Of a DNA stretch of 64,000 nucleotides, positions 21,864-34,194 are shown piece after piece (within the stretch, counting starts at the first letter, position 1; every line of letters starts with the position of its first letter). The DNA is from Dipteris shenzhenensis (taxonomy: Eukaryota > Polypodiophyta > Polypodiopsida > Gleicheniales): the NCBI GenBank assembly GCA_047967505.1, contig CM106540.1. One strand, 5' to 3'. A model generated the notes under the pieces. That model worked only from the letters and a program-made list of their open reading frames with translations. It ran no database searches and had not been told where the DNA came from. The position numbers and the translations under genes were made by a program.

Positions 21864-24800
21864 GCCGTTTTGTATGCCATGGATGTTATCAAAGAGATGG
21901 GGATGCTCAAGACCTTAGCCAAGATCTTGTAGGCAGGTTCTGGAAGGGTGATCGGTCTCTAGTGGCAAATGTTTGACCTGTCTCCCCCTTTGAGATTAAG
22001 CAAATCTAGCCCTAGCTCAGTGTATGAGGTGGAAATCCTGAGTTGAATATCTCCTGACACAAGCATACCGCAACGAGGCAATAATGACCTCCCAAAAACT
22101 CTGAAAGAATCTCAAAGTCAAATCATCCTCTTTGGGGAACTTTTGGGGTGGGAAGGCCGTGAGGGCTTCCCAAAGCTCCTTATTTGTGAATGGTGCCTCC
22201 AATTGGATGCTCAGCGGTGGCAAAGCTACTGTTAGAACCTGAAAACTGCCTCTTAGGCGATAGCAACCGTGAGAGACTCCTCCTCGTCCTAGAACTACTA
22301 GTAGAAATCGGTGGTCATGTCAAGAATCTCCTAGGGGTCCAAGAGCATCCATTCTTTCTCATCTTGTAGTGGCAGTGGAGCTGCATCCCCACTAATCTAG
22401 GCCCCATTGATTGAAAGAACTACCTAGTCATCCTATTGCCCTATTGAACCCATTTGACGCGCAAGGAGGGGTAGGAAAACTCGGCGTGTTAGACCTCAGT
22501 GGCTTGGAGATCGAGCCACAATCAGCCTCCACCAAAATGTAGGACAGTGTTGTTTGCAGACTGGTGCAAACACGTTCAAGATGCCAATCCTGGACACCCA
22601 TGCAGAGGCCCACTACTCGACCTGTGATCGGCTCACCTTGGTCAAAAACCTTGGGAGCCACATCCTGGGACATCGAAGTGCAAACACCGCCATTGCAAAA
22701 CCTACTATGGGCTCAAAGCCTCTTCCCAAGAGCAAGTGATGGTGTCGACTAATATCTGCTATTGAGAACATGTCCTCTTCTACCACGGCCCTCTATAACA
22801 CTTATTGTAGTAGCAGGATACTAGGGCTAGCTACGTGCATGATTGTGAAGTCCATGCACGTTCCAACTCATCATAGTCCAACTCATGGGGAGGAGGAGAG
22901 AGTGAACAAGGCTTGTCTAAGGATAGAGTAAACAAGGCCCATCATAGTCCAACTCATGAGGAGAGAGTGAACAAGGCTTGTCTGTGAGTGAGAGCCTACA
23001 TCAAAGTAGCAGATGTTGGGGCTGGTTACGTGCACTATCATGTAGTCCATGCATGTTCCAACTCACCATAGTCCAACTCATGGGGAGGAGGAGAGAGTGA
23101 ACAAGGCTCATCTTTTAGTAGGAGCCTACACCATGGTCTCGAACTTCTATGATTTCACCGGGGGAGGGGGGGAGGGTTTAGGGTTTGGAAGCAAAGTAGT
23201 TTGTATCCATACATCTACACACAAAGGGCATGACCAACTCAATGCCTTCCTTCCATGCCCACTGTATCATGAATGAGACATCCACTCCAAAACCTTTCAA
23301 TGCATTGTTGTAGCGTCAATAGGTTGGATGCATGATCTCAACCTCTAGTGGCAAGTGGATCATGGTCATTACTAGACCCTCTTCCAGCCTTGCTCGCAAA
23401 CAGCTCACTTATCATGCCTGAGCCATAGGTCGATCCCGTGCATGCCCATCCACTGCTCCCTTGTGTGGTACATCTATTCACTCCTCATGCAATCGAACAA
23501 GGAAGGGGTCCACTGCTCCTCATCGATAGAGGCAAAGTGGAGACCCCAAAAAGGATGGGTGTGGGAGCCAATCACCCCGATGGAGCCCCTTTTGAGGGAC
23601 TGTAAAATCAACACACTCATCTCTAGGTACAAGGAATACGCATCCAAAAGCTCTAGATGATTCCAAGGTCACGACCCCTAGAACTCCTCAAGGGTTGCTC
23701 GGGGTAGGGTCTCTAGCCCAGGGGCTAGAAAAGGGGGCCACCTATCCCTGATGTGGTCGAGCTGTGTCTTGGGGAGAGATGGCCTAGATCTTAGGAGGGG
23801 GCTCTACTACCCCCTTGCCAGTAGGCTGGGAGACAACTCAGGTCTGGAAGAAGAACCGAAGGCTGAGGAAGCAGATGAGGGGGAGGGGGCTGCTATAGAG
23901 CAAGAGGGGGAGGGGGGGGAAGAGGGGGGAGGGTAGGTGGTGACAGAGGCTACATCAAAGTGAGAAGGGGAAGGGGGAGGGGGGGTGAAGAGGAGGGGGG
24001 CAAGGGCTGAGCCATAGGAGTACCAGCCTCCGATGAGACTAGCACTCTAGTGTCCCTTTATTGCATAGGCTAGGGTCACTAGCCTCCTAGAGGTGGGGTT
24101 TCTGGCAGAGGGGGTAGCTGACACTGGAGACATGGGGGGTCTTGCGTTCTGCTGAGAGTTGATGCTTTGTACCATGTGCCCCTATCACTGGAGGCTCCTC
24201 AAGAATGTCAAATAATGTCTCATCCTTCAGCGTCCAAGGGCACTCAAAGGGGGCACACCCTTACTGCTCTCCTTGAGCCTCTAAAGGCAACCTCACACTC
24301 TGACTGTGACTTCTCCTTGGCCTTGGCTTGCCTTTTGTGATTTCTTTCCCTTCCAATGGCTCCACCCAAGGGTTTTGGGACTCCTACTATTGATGCAACT
24401 ATCTATGGGTCCGTTGTTGCCTCTCTGCTGAAGGCTCCCTCTACTATCTCTCCAGTGGACCTACGGAGGGGGGAAGGGGCCTATCTCTGGCCTCTAGGGA
24501 AGTCCTGTGTGACGTGTCCCATCTGTCAGAACCTTGGGCATTCTCTAGAGAGGCTTGAGACTCTACCCTCTATTGAAGCTCCCCTCCATCTAGAGTCTTG
24601 AGGTAGATCTCTGCAGAAAGGACTCTGGGTTCTCCCACCACGAGTTGGAGTCTGGGGACCCCATCATTTGCTACAATTGAGGCTATTGTGTCTTGTGGGG
24701 AGTCCAGCAACATACCAAAATCTCAACCAATGGATGAGAGGATGATGTTGTACTCTCTCAAGAGCCTAGAAAGTGGAGTGTCACTGGAAAGTGGGGAACG

Positions 24801-25020
24801 TAGTGTATCATGTCCATATCCTCTACAGTGAATCCATGGTACCAAGGGAAAAGATACACCAGATGTGAGCCGAGGGCAAATCGAGCTTTCGTCAACAAGA
24901 GTCAAGGTTGTCTCTAGAGAGTGTAGCTAAAGGAGAAAGACGTCCCTTCCATAGGTGGTAGCATCCTGAATGTGATCACCCTCTAGTGCCAAGCTCGCCT
25001 TGATCCAATCACCTATCTCC

Positions 25021-25106
25021 TAGTAGGCATGAGGCCCATGATCTTGCCTATCACTACTAGTAGGCATGAGGCCCATGATCTCCTAGTAGGCATGAGGCCC
25101 ATGATC
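25021..25106 (+). repeat. three-copy short tandem repeat in the LINE 5' region
   Basis: TAGTAGGCATGAGGCCCATG occurs three times between 25021 and 25106. The first spacing is 40 bp and the second 27 bp. Confidence 0.88.
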
Positions 25107-27567
25107 TTGTAATGATTGAATAGCCTGTTGTACCTTTTTGCCTATCTTGTAAGGAGAGAAGGACCTTAATGGCAATGGGATTTGAGGGTGCTTCCATGAG
25201 AGCCCCTCTGGCCAGAAAAGGGTCACTGCCAAGAAAATTCCTCCCCAAGACAAGGCAAAGAACCACCATTGTAAAAAGGGAAAGAGGCAAAAAAATAAAA
25301 TTAAAAAAAAGGGGGGGAAAGAAGGACAACCACCTTTAACTGAAGAGCTTTCCAACCAAAGTACGAGTTGTTCCAAAGAAAAAAGGGGAGCCTCGTCAAT
25401 CACTAAAAGCTAAGCCAAATGATCTCTCTACTGAAGCTAAGGAAAGGAGGGCACCAGGCTAGGGCAGCTTCACACAACAATGGGCAACCCCTTGGCACTC
25501 TTGTGGGGGTGTAGCTAGCCCTTGGGCTGTTGTGCAGCCCCCTCACAAGGGGCAAAACAACAAAAGGCCCCTGACCGAGGCCCTTGGGGTCTCACTACCA
25601 ACATCTGCTAGCAAGGGAAGCCCTAAGCATAGCAAGGGAAGCTGCTCGTGGCACCTAGATGTAGCCGTAGGGTAGAGGAGCCAATAGAGTATCTAGTCAT
25701 ACCCCTTTTAGATAGGGGTAAAGGCTTTGAATGAGGCAAGGGGAAACAAGCTCAAACTATCACTTTAAACCAACATACTTCATATGGTTATGGTAATTAA
25801 TTGTTTGAAAATTTGTTTGGCTCTGCATAGTTTTCCTTGGGAAATTTAGCTTTGCAATGCAATAAATTATGTAAACATTCCTATGTTTCACTGTAAGTTT
25901 TGACTTCAGAGATTCATTATGTACTCTTTTCATCAAATTTATAGATTTCATTAACATTTTCACGTTTGTATTAATGTGTCATTCACAAACATCATTTTTG
26001 GTCCCTAATAGCATGAAAATGATGTCATCACATTGGTAGCCAAAAAAATAACCTATGAGCCAAATAAATATTCCAACGATAAGTTTCATATTACGAATTA
26101 TAATAAGGGGACAATGGGTGTTAGTATTGTCTCGGTATATAGGGCTTAGATCGATGATAGTATGGCTTTTAACTGCCTGTAATATTCTTGGTATCCTGCC
26201 AGTATTTTGCTTACAAAAGGCTTGTGAGAGCTGCAAGCGATCTTCATTTGGCAAGATTGTAGTCCATATCTCCTCCACCTAGCATTTTGTGGTAAGGTGG
26301 ACCACAATTGAGTCATGAGAGGATGAGGGTGAGGGAGAGTTCTCATTGTGATTGTGGAAGTGGTTGACTACTCCAATATCTAGCGGATTGGGGCAAGGGT
26401 TTACCACAACTATAAGCCAATGAATGGAGTGGGGACAATTAGAGGAGAGTGAGGCAATGAGATTTACAATAAACTATTTTTCCCCTTTTTATTAGACCTG
26501 AATCCTGGTGCAACTTGCATGCACCACACTGTTTATTTATGAAAGGTGACAATACTATTTGGAGAGATTGGAATGAAATGTATCTATTCTTATGGGCTTC
26601 TAGTTTGAAAAAGTATAAGTGTCAAGACAAGAAATAGATGTGTAGGTACTAGAAATACAAGGGAACACATCAATAGCTAGAAGAATTACTGCACAAGTAA
26701 TAGAAGAGCTTAAAGTAGGAGGCAACATACAAATGTAACTAAAAACATAGAAGCCTCACTTGTTTATAACTATGCAGAATGTGGTTCATGAGCTTATGAC
26801 TGGAGTTGTTAATTCTAATACAAATGAAATTGAAGCTCCACAATTACAAGTGAATGCAACAACGTCCCCACATAATGCTCTTGTGAGCTCTAGCCAAGGT
26901 ACAACTAGATGCTTCTTGAGCAACACAAAGGAGTGCAAAAAATAGTGGGGTGAAAAACATAAGTCTGTCGGCCCAGAATGTGAGTTTACTATCAATTTGC
27001 ATGACTATGTTGAATGGAGATGAAAATTTAGTCATGAGGAGAAATCTAGAGGCGCCCCTTGTACAAAGGGTCACCAACCTGGTTTTGCAAATAAATCTAT
27101 TACATGTTACCATGCTCCATGGGTAGCTACAGCTAGTTGACAATTAAAAGAAAAAGTAGAGGCAAATGGAAAAAGCAAAAAAGAACAATTTGGGAAGTTA
27201 TGAGCAATAGTTCTAGTCACATCTCCCATTGTTCCAATATAATTTCAATCTCCACTCATACAACCCCACACAAGCAATGAGGCTACTCAAGCCCATTTCA
27301 GTCATATTGGTACAAGCATGCCCCAATCAAGAAATTAGTAGCAAACACCCTTATCTACACTGCATAGAACCAAGTTACTACTAGAAGTGAAAGTCAGAGC
27401 ATGATGCAATGCATGGAATTGCATTGCACAATATTGTGCATGTTTCAAGCCTTCTACTTATAAAGCCTTGCAGAAACTATACTAGAAAAAGCATATGTCG
27501 AGCAAAAAAGATTAGATCGATCATAATATCTTTCAGATCTTGCATAAGAAAAATGAAAAAAAAAATC

Positions 27568-27840
27568 TAATGGAGGGACAAATATAAAAAGATACTTATT
27601 ATTGAATGTGATTATTGTATCACTGAGAGGGGAGGCCTTTAATAAGTCCATAAGTCCATTGATTCAAAAAATCATAGAAAGTCAAGGGTCTACATAGAAA
27701 AGATGCAAATTTGTTTCTAATGGAGGAACAAATATAAAAAGATACTTATTGTTGAATGTGATGATTGTATCACTAAGAGGGGAGGCTTTTAATAAGTCCA
27801 TAAGTCTATTGATTCAAAAAATCATAGAAAGTCTACATAG
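27568..27840 (+). repeat. tandem duplication, about 151-bp period
   Basis: AATGGAGGRACAAATATAAA begins copies at 27568 and 27719. Both continue through GTATCACTRAGAGGGGAGG and end near ATCATAGAAAGTC. Confidence 0.88.
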
Positions 27841-28335
27841 CAAGTAATTTGGCAAAAACCATAAGGGAGACAGGACTAGATAAAGTTGTCTAGATTATCA
27901 TGGACAATGGAAAAGTTGTAATAAGGTCGTATACTATTAGAAAATAAGCCCTTTCACGTACTTTGATGAATATTTTATTCTACTTTAATCTTCTTTTGAC
28001 ACGATCTAGCTATAACACTAGTAGGCCAATATTCATGATTAGTTTCGGTAGAAATCAAAAGCTTGACAATTGGACAAAACATATATTTGGTAGAGCATTA
28101 CAATGTTGAGAATCTATTTACAATGTCTCTTGTTAATTGCTTGAAACAATGAATTCCATGTCACCGAAATGAAGACTGCCAACATACATGTAGCTTGACA
28201 ATGCTACTAATTTGCTCATGATCCAGTGCTTGGAAGAAATATATTCATCTATATGATTTATTAAATTTCATTGATAATCCAACCAAGGCAAAAACATCAG
28301 ATTGTAGAATATATATCTCTTGTAGTGCAAAAACC

Positions 28336-28790
28336 CATAACTATGATGCATACTACTGTATTCAAGCATGGTCTTGCTTGCATTGGAGAATCCATTATGT
28401 CCAATCCTCATTAGCCTCAACTGCTTCCTTTTTCTAAAGGCATTTCCATGGACCTCTAAATATCTTGTGCCATTCAATAATCAATGATTCCAACCCCACC
28501 CACATGTACCATTTGAAGTCAAAGTAAGCAAGATGTTGCTAGGGTGTAAGTTGTATAAAACACATAACTATGATGCAAGCCAGTGTATTCAAGCATGGTC
28601 TTGCTTGCATTAGAGAATCTGTTGTGTCAAATCCTCACAACCTCATCTTGCAGCCACTTGATTTTTCTAAAGGCCTTCCATGGACCTCTAACACATCATA
28701 TGCCATTCCCTAATCAATGATTCCAAATCCACATGTACCATTTGAAGTCAAAGTAAAAGATGTTGCTAGGATGTAAGTTGTATAAAACCA
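28336..28790 (+). repeat. tandem duplication, about 227-bp period
   Basis: CATAACTATGATGCA starts both copies (28336 and 28563). Shared later phrases are TTCAAGCATGGTCTTGCTTG and ACCATTTGAAGTCAAAGTAA. The copies differ by small indels and substitutions. Confidence 0.85.
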
Positions 28791-30186
28791 TTGGCTTGAT
28801 GCCATCATGCTAGTCTAGTGAGAGATCATGGATCATATGGGGCACATCATCGGCACAAAAGTAGTTGATTCTCTATACAACATCTCCTCCTCTTAGAGAG
28901 TAGAGATGAGGGAAAACACAAAAGGGAGGAGCATAGCATTTGTGTCTCAATAATGCCCTTGTACCTTTTGCAATCATAGCAACAATAATAGTTGATTTTG
29001 GAAAGCTGGACAAGCCTTCCAAGTACAAAGTGGTGGGAAGACAAGCAAAGTGCAACACTTTGTGGAGAAGCCACACGTTTAAGCGAAATGGCACCCGATC
29101 ATGCTATACAAAATGATACTCACTAGTTGCTATGCCAACTTATCTTGAATGTAATGGTTCCCAACCTTCAAAGGAGGGTGAGATCCATATTCATTGCCAT
29201 AACTTTGCCAAGCATTTTAGGGAAGAAATGCTATTGGGCCATAGATGTAAGGTGAGAAATACAGAACATCGCCACTCTCAAGTCCATTGCTAAGCCAAAA
29301 GCAAATAATAAAAGTACACCCCTAATATTTATGTGAAGGATCATGTTCAACGGACCTGATGTCACATCTCATCTCTAAAGTTTTCCTCCTTTGTCTACCT
29401 CCTTTTTAAAAATGGTAAAATTAGGTTATGTTCCAAATGAGCGATTATGTGTGCAATTTAAAATATATGTGCTCAATAATAGAGACGATATAAAAGATTG
29501 AGTTAAGACAATGTTTTTTCATATCATTGAGGTGAAAAGCTTAATTCAAAATAATTGTGAGCCAAATCATTGAGCATATTTAACTTGGTTATATTGACCA
29601 TGAGCACTTGTAACAGCATCGCACCTATGCCAAAATTTAAACATAGTGCAAGTAGGTTTGGTCATGCACCACTAGTTTAATGTCATGATACTCAAGTTAC
29701 TTGCCCTTTGTTAGACAAGTGCACTACTAAACATGATGACATAAAAAGAGAGGGTTTGGCAAGTGCATTGTCTTTATATAAAATCCAAGTTCAAATGCGA
29801 TTTTGTAAGAGGTGATCAATGAAATTCCTTTAAAGTGCAATCAGCCTCTTGTATGCATGTGATCTTGTGATGAGCATAAAAAAGTGATTATGCTTGAATG
29901 TATCAACTTGTAAGAGGCATCTTAACACCAAACAGATGCTTTTGATATCTACCTTTGAATCCTCAAAATGTGAAGAAAAGGTTTTGAATTGTGATGGCCA
30001 TCAAAATAGTGAATATACATGAATATATCAAGTTGTATAAATAACCACAACTGATGCCACAATAGTGGCAAAACATATGCCAGTGGATGAAGAGGAGCCA
30101 AAATTTGTATTTCCAAAGGAGAAAGGGAAATTCAAGAGGACCCCCCTTACCAATTAGCAATATCCATAGGAAATGGTTAGGTCACC

Positions 30187-31200
30187 ATGCGGCAAGCCAA
30201 CAAAGACTTAATACTAGATTCTGAAGGAGTGACAAACCTAATACAAAGCAAAGAGAAATTTCTTGCAGAGTTTATTGAGCAAGCCTACAAACTCTTCTCA
30301 CAATACAATTATGTTTTCACATGGGAGTACATATACCTAAAGGGTGTACTACTCACTTTGATTCAACACAAAATCCCTATAATGCCATGTGCAAATCCAA
30401 TCAAAGAGTAAAGGTACCAAATAAACCACAACCATGCAAAGTTGGTCAAGACTAAAATTGATTAGTTACCAAGCGCAAGGTTCATTTATGTTGTGGACCA
30501 AAGCAAATTGTTGTTCCCCATCATTATATTGCCTAAGAAGAATGTAAGTTTGATTATGTGTGTTGGATTATAGGAATTTAGATGCACAAACTGTCAAAGA
30601 CCTCTTCTACTTCCCTTCACTGAAAGCACTCTGGACAAAGTAAAAAAGCATGAAATGTACTCATTCAATGATGGGTATAGTGGGTGCAACTAGATCACCA
30701 TATCTAAATATGATGTACTTATTCATGAATGTGTATAGTGGGTATAACCAAATCATCATAGCTAAAGAAATAGGTAAAATACCACTTTCATCACCAAATG
30801 GGAGGCCTACTCAAGTAAAGTGATACCATTTGGGTTGAAAATTGCACTTGCAACATTTCATAGGTTAAACCCCTTGAAAAGTGGGTAATATATTTCATAG
30901 GACCATTCAAAAGTTGCCATGCATCTATGAGGGAATAAGTACATCATGGTGACAACTACCTTTGTCACCAAATGGATTGAATCAAAGGCTATAAGGGACA
31001 ACATGGTCCAAAGCATACAAAGATCTTTATAAAGCACAACAAATATCCTATGTCAGTTTGGATGCACTATTGAAATCATGTCCAATCAAGGAGTTGAGTT
31101 TGTCGATTTGGTTATACAAATCATGGCAAATGAACAAGTTCCTAATTTAGCATAAGAAGTCTACCACTTGCTATTAAAGGCCGAATGGTCAAAGGGACGC
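30187..31200 (+). pseudogene. Ty3/gypsy RT and integrase remnant
   Basis: The 30187 frame reads LFSQYNYVFTWEY..LKGVLL..IQHKI, the conserved start of plant Ty3/gypsy RT (an 'YKDVFAWSY.DLKGI....AQHKI' pattern). Broken frames continue with PIIILPKKN, PLLLPFTESTLDKV, MYSFNDGYSG and a KWEAYSSKVIPFGLKIALATF block. RT then stops before the FVDD active site and the next recognisable piece is an integrase-like WVIYFIGPFK (around 30890), followed by KWIESKAIRDNM-like and NQGVEFVDLV-like blocks. RNase H and most of the RT palm have been deleted. The sequence abuts the telomere-motif inverted repeat on its right. Confidence 0.8.
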
Positions 31201-31202
31201 TA

Positions 31203-31985
31203 GAAACAACCCTGGACCCTAGACCCTAGATTCTAGATCCTAAACTATTGTTTGACCCTATCCACTAAATTTTAAGCTTTAAACCCTAAATCTTAAACCT
31301 TAAGCCTATCCACTAAACTTTAAGCTTTAAACCCTAAATCTTAAACCTTAAACCCTTGACCCTTGATTCTACACCTAGATGCTAGAACTTAAACCATAAA
31401 CCATAGGTAAACCCTAAATCCTAAGCAATAATTGATAAAATATCTTGATTTGAGCAATAGGTTTTGTTGCATCCCAACTTTTTGCTTAATAAATATGTTG
31501 AGAAAGCCCCAACCTATTGCTCAAGCAATAGGTTAGGATGCACATAACCTATATGATTATTTGAGCAACAACATCCCTAGCTTTTTGCATGAGCAATAGG
31601 TTTTGGTGTACTCCCAACCCATTGCTTGAGCAATAGGGTGGGACTTTCTCAACTTGTTCCTTAAACAATAGGTTGGGTGCAACATAACATATTGCTCAAA
31701 TTAAGATAGATATTTTATATTAAAAAAATCTTGCAGTTTAGGGCTCAGGGTTTAGCTAGGATGTTGGGTTTAAGATCTATAGTTCAGGGTCTAGGGTATG
31801 GTTTAGAGTTTAGGGTCTAGTGTTTAAGAACTAGGGTTTGGGTTCTTGGATCTAAGGTTTAGCTTGGATTGAGGATTTAAGATCTAGGATTTAGGGTTTA
31901 TGGTCTTAGGCTAGGATCTAGGGTCTAAGTTGTAAGGTCTAGGGTTTAGGGTCTAGAATTTAGGATTTAAGATTTGAGAAGATTA
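31203..31985. repeat. large inverted repeat (foldback) with telomere-type motifs at both outer arms
   Basis: The left outer arm (31203-31420) is a degenerate array of CCCTAAA-type units. The right outer arm (31735-31985) is a degenerate array of TTTAGGG-type units. The inner arms pair: TAAAATATCTT at 31436 matches its reverse complement near 31717, and TTGAGAAAG at 31498 matches CTTTCTCAA at 31652. Both pairs put the dyad centre near 31575. Several GAGCAATAGG/CCTATTGCTC units fill the inner arms. It could be a foldback transposon, a fused pair of interstitial telomere arrays, or a non-autonomous element with telomere-like termini. No target duplication was found. Confidence 0.85.
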
Positions 31986-32099
31986 TTTTTGTTCTATTTG
32001 ATATAAAAATTAAGGAGTTAGAAATATGTTGGGCTTTTTTCCATAGTTGCTAATCTATCTTTCCTAAAATAGGTATTCACCCTAATAGAGGGTTTAGAT

Positions 32100-32441
32100 G
32101 TGGTGTTATATGGGAACAATGAAGTAGTAGCCTTTGGACAAATACATAGTCTTGATCCTATGAATTTGTGTTATTTTCAACATTGTGGTGAAAGAAGATG
32201 CATAGTGATAATCACCAATGTGATCGATCTTCAAGTACAGTTAAAATATCCACATGGAGATGAGATGGAGACTTTGAAACATTGGGTGATATCTTATAAT
32301 GTGACATTTTTGTTATGTAAACACATAGAACGCTTTGGGATCAAGTTGAAATTTTTTCAAAGATATACTTTTGAGATATCAAGAAAACTTATTTTGAGGG
32401 GAGAAGAGTTGAGATGTTGTCTTGCTTTGGAGAAGTATTAG
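32100..32441 (+). pseudogene. possible CACTA-associated (DUF8039-like) domain fragment
   Basis: The 113-codon frame reads VAFGQIHSLDP, then an H.G..R..VIITNVID segment and WVISYNVTFLL. This resembles the 'VAkG.i.p.dP......lg.....V.V..v.d....L....' layout seen in domains attached to plant CACTA-type transposases. No transposase core is nearby. It lies between the telomere-motif foldback and a copia insertion. The match is weak and by memory of the pattern only; the frame may be a chance survivor in old repeat DNA. Confidence 0.3.
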
Positions 32442-32549
32442 CAATTGGCAAATTCAAGGGCTATGCCCAAAATCTTCTTTAGATGGTGGAGGTAATTAAG
32501 TTAACATGTGAAGGCATCATTCAAAATGCAATGGACAGTATGTCACATC

Positions 32550-33280
32550 TGTTAGATATCAATGCTCCACTCTTGTGTAACTATGTGGGAACCAGCTAAC
32601 TCTGCTTGTAAGCCCCCCATATGAGGAGAAGGCATTTGAGTAGCTCGTTCTCCGGTAGGTCCTGGTTTGGACACCAGATGGGGGCCATGTGTGGCCTGAT
32701 GGCTGGACAACTTCAAATAGAGTTGGCACACCGCCAACTAGGCTACATGCAAGTGCGGGAACGCATCCCTTAACTGACCGCACTGAGGGTAGATGGAGCA
32801 TTTCCTAAGATAGCCCACTCTTGAGTTGCGGGGCCCGTTTAGAGCCTCAGATGATCCAGAATGGCTCTGGGCCGAACGGAGACCATAGGTTAGTTGCCCT
32901 ATTTTGCACATCGGTTCTATCATATGGTCGGTGGCCTATTTCGGGACCGACCCCCAGTTGACCATTTTGGGCAGACTAGGTCGGTCACCCAATTGAGCCT
33001 AACCGACTATGACTGGTGGCTATATAACAACAAGCCCATGAAGCCCATTTTATCACTGGCTATAGCAACCCTCATTCCTTAGCATCCAGCCTCCGTCTTC
33101 TACTGTTTCCAGCACGCCATCGAAGCTTCTTTCATAGGAGCGCACAGTTGGGAGGCATCACCATCTATTGTATCAGTTCTACAGTAATCAAATTTTTTAT
33201 TCTCCATACTATCTTGTTTTCTCTTTTACGTACGAGATCCTGTTATTTGTTGAGCACAGACATATTATTATTTTCTTACA
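32550..33280 (+). repeat. copia 5' LTR (731 bp)
   Basis: Starts TGTTAGATATC directly after the ACATC duplication and ends TTTTCTTACA directly before the primer site. A TATATAA box near 33021 is the likely promoter element. Confidence 0.92.
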
Positions 33281-33292
33281 TGGTATCAGAGC
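33281..33292 (+). other. copia primer binding site
   Basis: TGGTATCAGAGC lies immediately after the LTR CA terminus and is complementary to the 3' end of plant initiator tRNA-Met. Confidence 0.93.
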
Positions 33293-33369
33293 CAGGACTC
33301 TAGCAAGAAGATTTGGTAGTGTGTTTTCTATTTGCGAGCAGATTGTGAGAGATGGCCCAGCCCGCAAGA

Positions 33370-34194
33370 CTATGAGTCCCACTGTTCAGTGAAAGCGGAA
33401 AGTTGGACGGCTCTAACTATCCACTCTAGAAGTTCAAGATGAAGACCATCCTAAGCACATACGAGCTTTGGGACACCGCTACTGGGGTGGATGTGAGGCC
33501 GATTGCGAGAGCAAATCCAGCCAATGCAGAACAACAGATAGTACCAATGCAGGATGAGATTCCTACATGGATAAGAAGAAATGCAGATGCACTGTGTTCT
33601 ATTGTCTGCAGTGTTAGTGATTCTGTCATGGCATTAATTCAACATGTCACTACAGCAGAGGAGGCATGGATGGTCTTGAAAAATCAGTATGAGACCATGA
33701 ATCAGACACGGATTCAGAATCTGGAGACTCAACTCGTGAATGAGAAGTTGTCTGAGTCTGAAGCAACAGAGAATTTCATCACCAGGGTGAAGAATTTGCG
33801 CGATCATATGATTGCGATTGGCATCACCATCACCAGCGAGAATCTAGCACGAAGGTGCATTCGGATTCTCCCACCAAAGTACGACGGTCTTGTTACGGTG
33901 CTGAATACGCAGAACAGAAATCCGCCCCTTAACTTTGAGGATTTCAGTGCGATGCTTCTGGAGGAGGAGAAGCGTCAAAAGACGAGAATTGGAGAAGATT
34001 TGACTTTCTGGACCAGATCAAAGAAAGGTAAGGGTAAGGACTCTGGCAACCCATCTTCTTCTAATGATAAAAAGAGAAAGAAGAAGATCAAGTGCTTCTA
34101 TTGCAACAAGGCAGGGCACAAGCAGAATGAGTGCCGAAAGAAGATTGTAGATGAGAAGAATAGAGTAAAGAAAGAGTCCAGCAGTAGTGCATAG
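33370..34194 (+). pseudogene. copia gag with CCHC zinc knuckle
   Basis: The frame contains LFSESGKLDGSNYPL followed by TAG where the family has Trp, then KFKMKTIL and a UBN2-type gag body (EEAWMVLKNQYETMNQTRI, FITRVKNLRDHMIAIG, LPPKYDGLVTVL). Near its end is the knuckle CFYCNKAGHKQNEC after a Lys-rich stretch. It ends in TAG at 34192-34194, with protease coding continuing in the same frame beyond. A candidate ATG near 33351 is followed by an early stop, so no intact start is visible. Confidence 0.9.

Larger units (their letters stand above)
19090..25700 (-). mobile_element. LINE (non-LTR) retrotransposon, family 1, long decayed copy
   Basis: Read on the minus strand: a 5' region (25700-25020), an ORF1-like segment (25000-24200) and a G-rich linker (about 24000-23860). 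The endonuclease/RT span is broken; RT is visible at 21863-21549 with the motif LLLDFEKAYDRVEW and then RSIRQG. A zinc-finger-type C-terminus lies at 20155-19295, reading WTWLWLNLKPLKISYFF, then an H-CHCC cluster and TISHRIWSC. The 3' end is at about 19095, marked by a TATTAAT motif near 19112. A (GA)n expansion disrupts the RT, and segments are duplicated at 22801-23110. It is inactive by stops and frameshifts. Family 1 also supplies the copy at 11246-13850. Confidence 0.8.
25701..30186. other. decayed repeat DNA, no gene recognised
   Basis: This is AT-rich sequence without a convincing reading frame. It contains two tandem duplications (27568-27840 and 28336-28790). The stretch 28980-29640 recurs in inverse orientation between 44395 and 46640, which marks it as part of a dispersed, old mobile element of unknown class. 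The open frame at 25979-26278 (minus, 99 codons) shows no known motif. Confidence 0.5.

Noticed and set aside
32584-32595. First guess that the 5' LTR of the large copia starts at TGTGGG (32584)
   Set aside because: That start gives no target duplication. Starting at TGTTAG (32550) gives a perfect ACATC duplication with the 3' flank.
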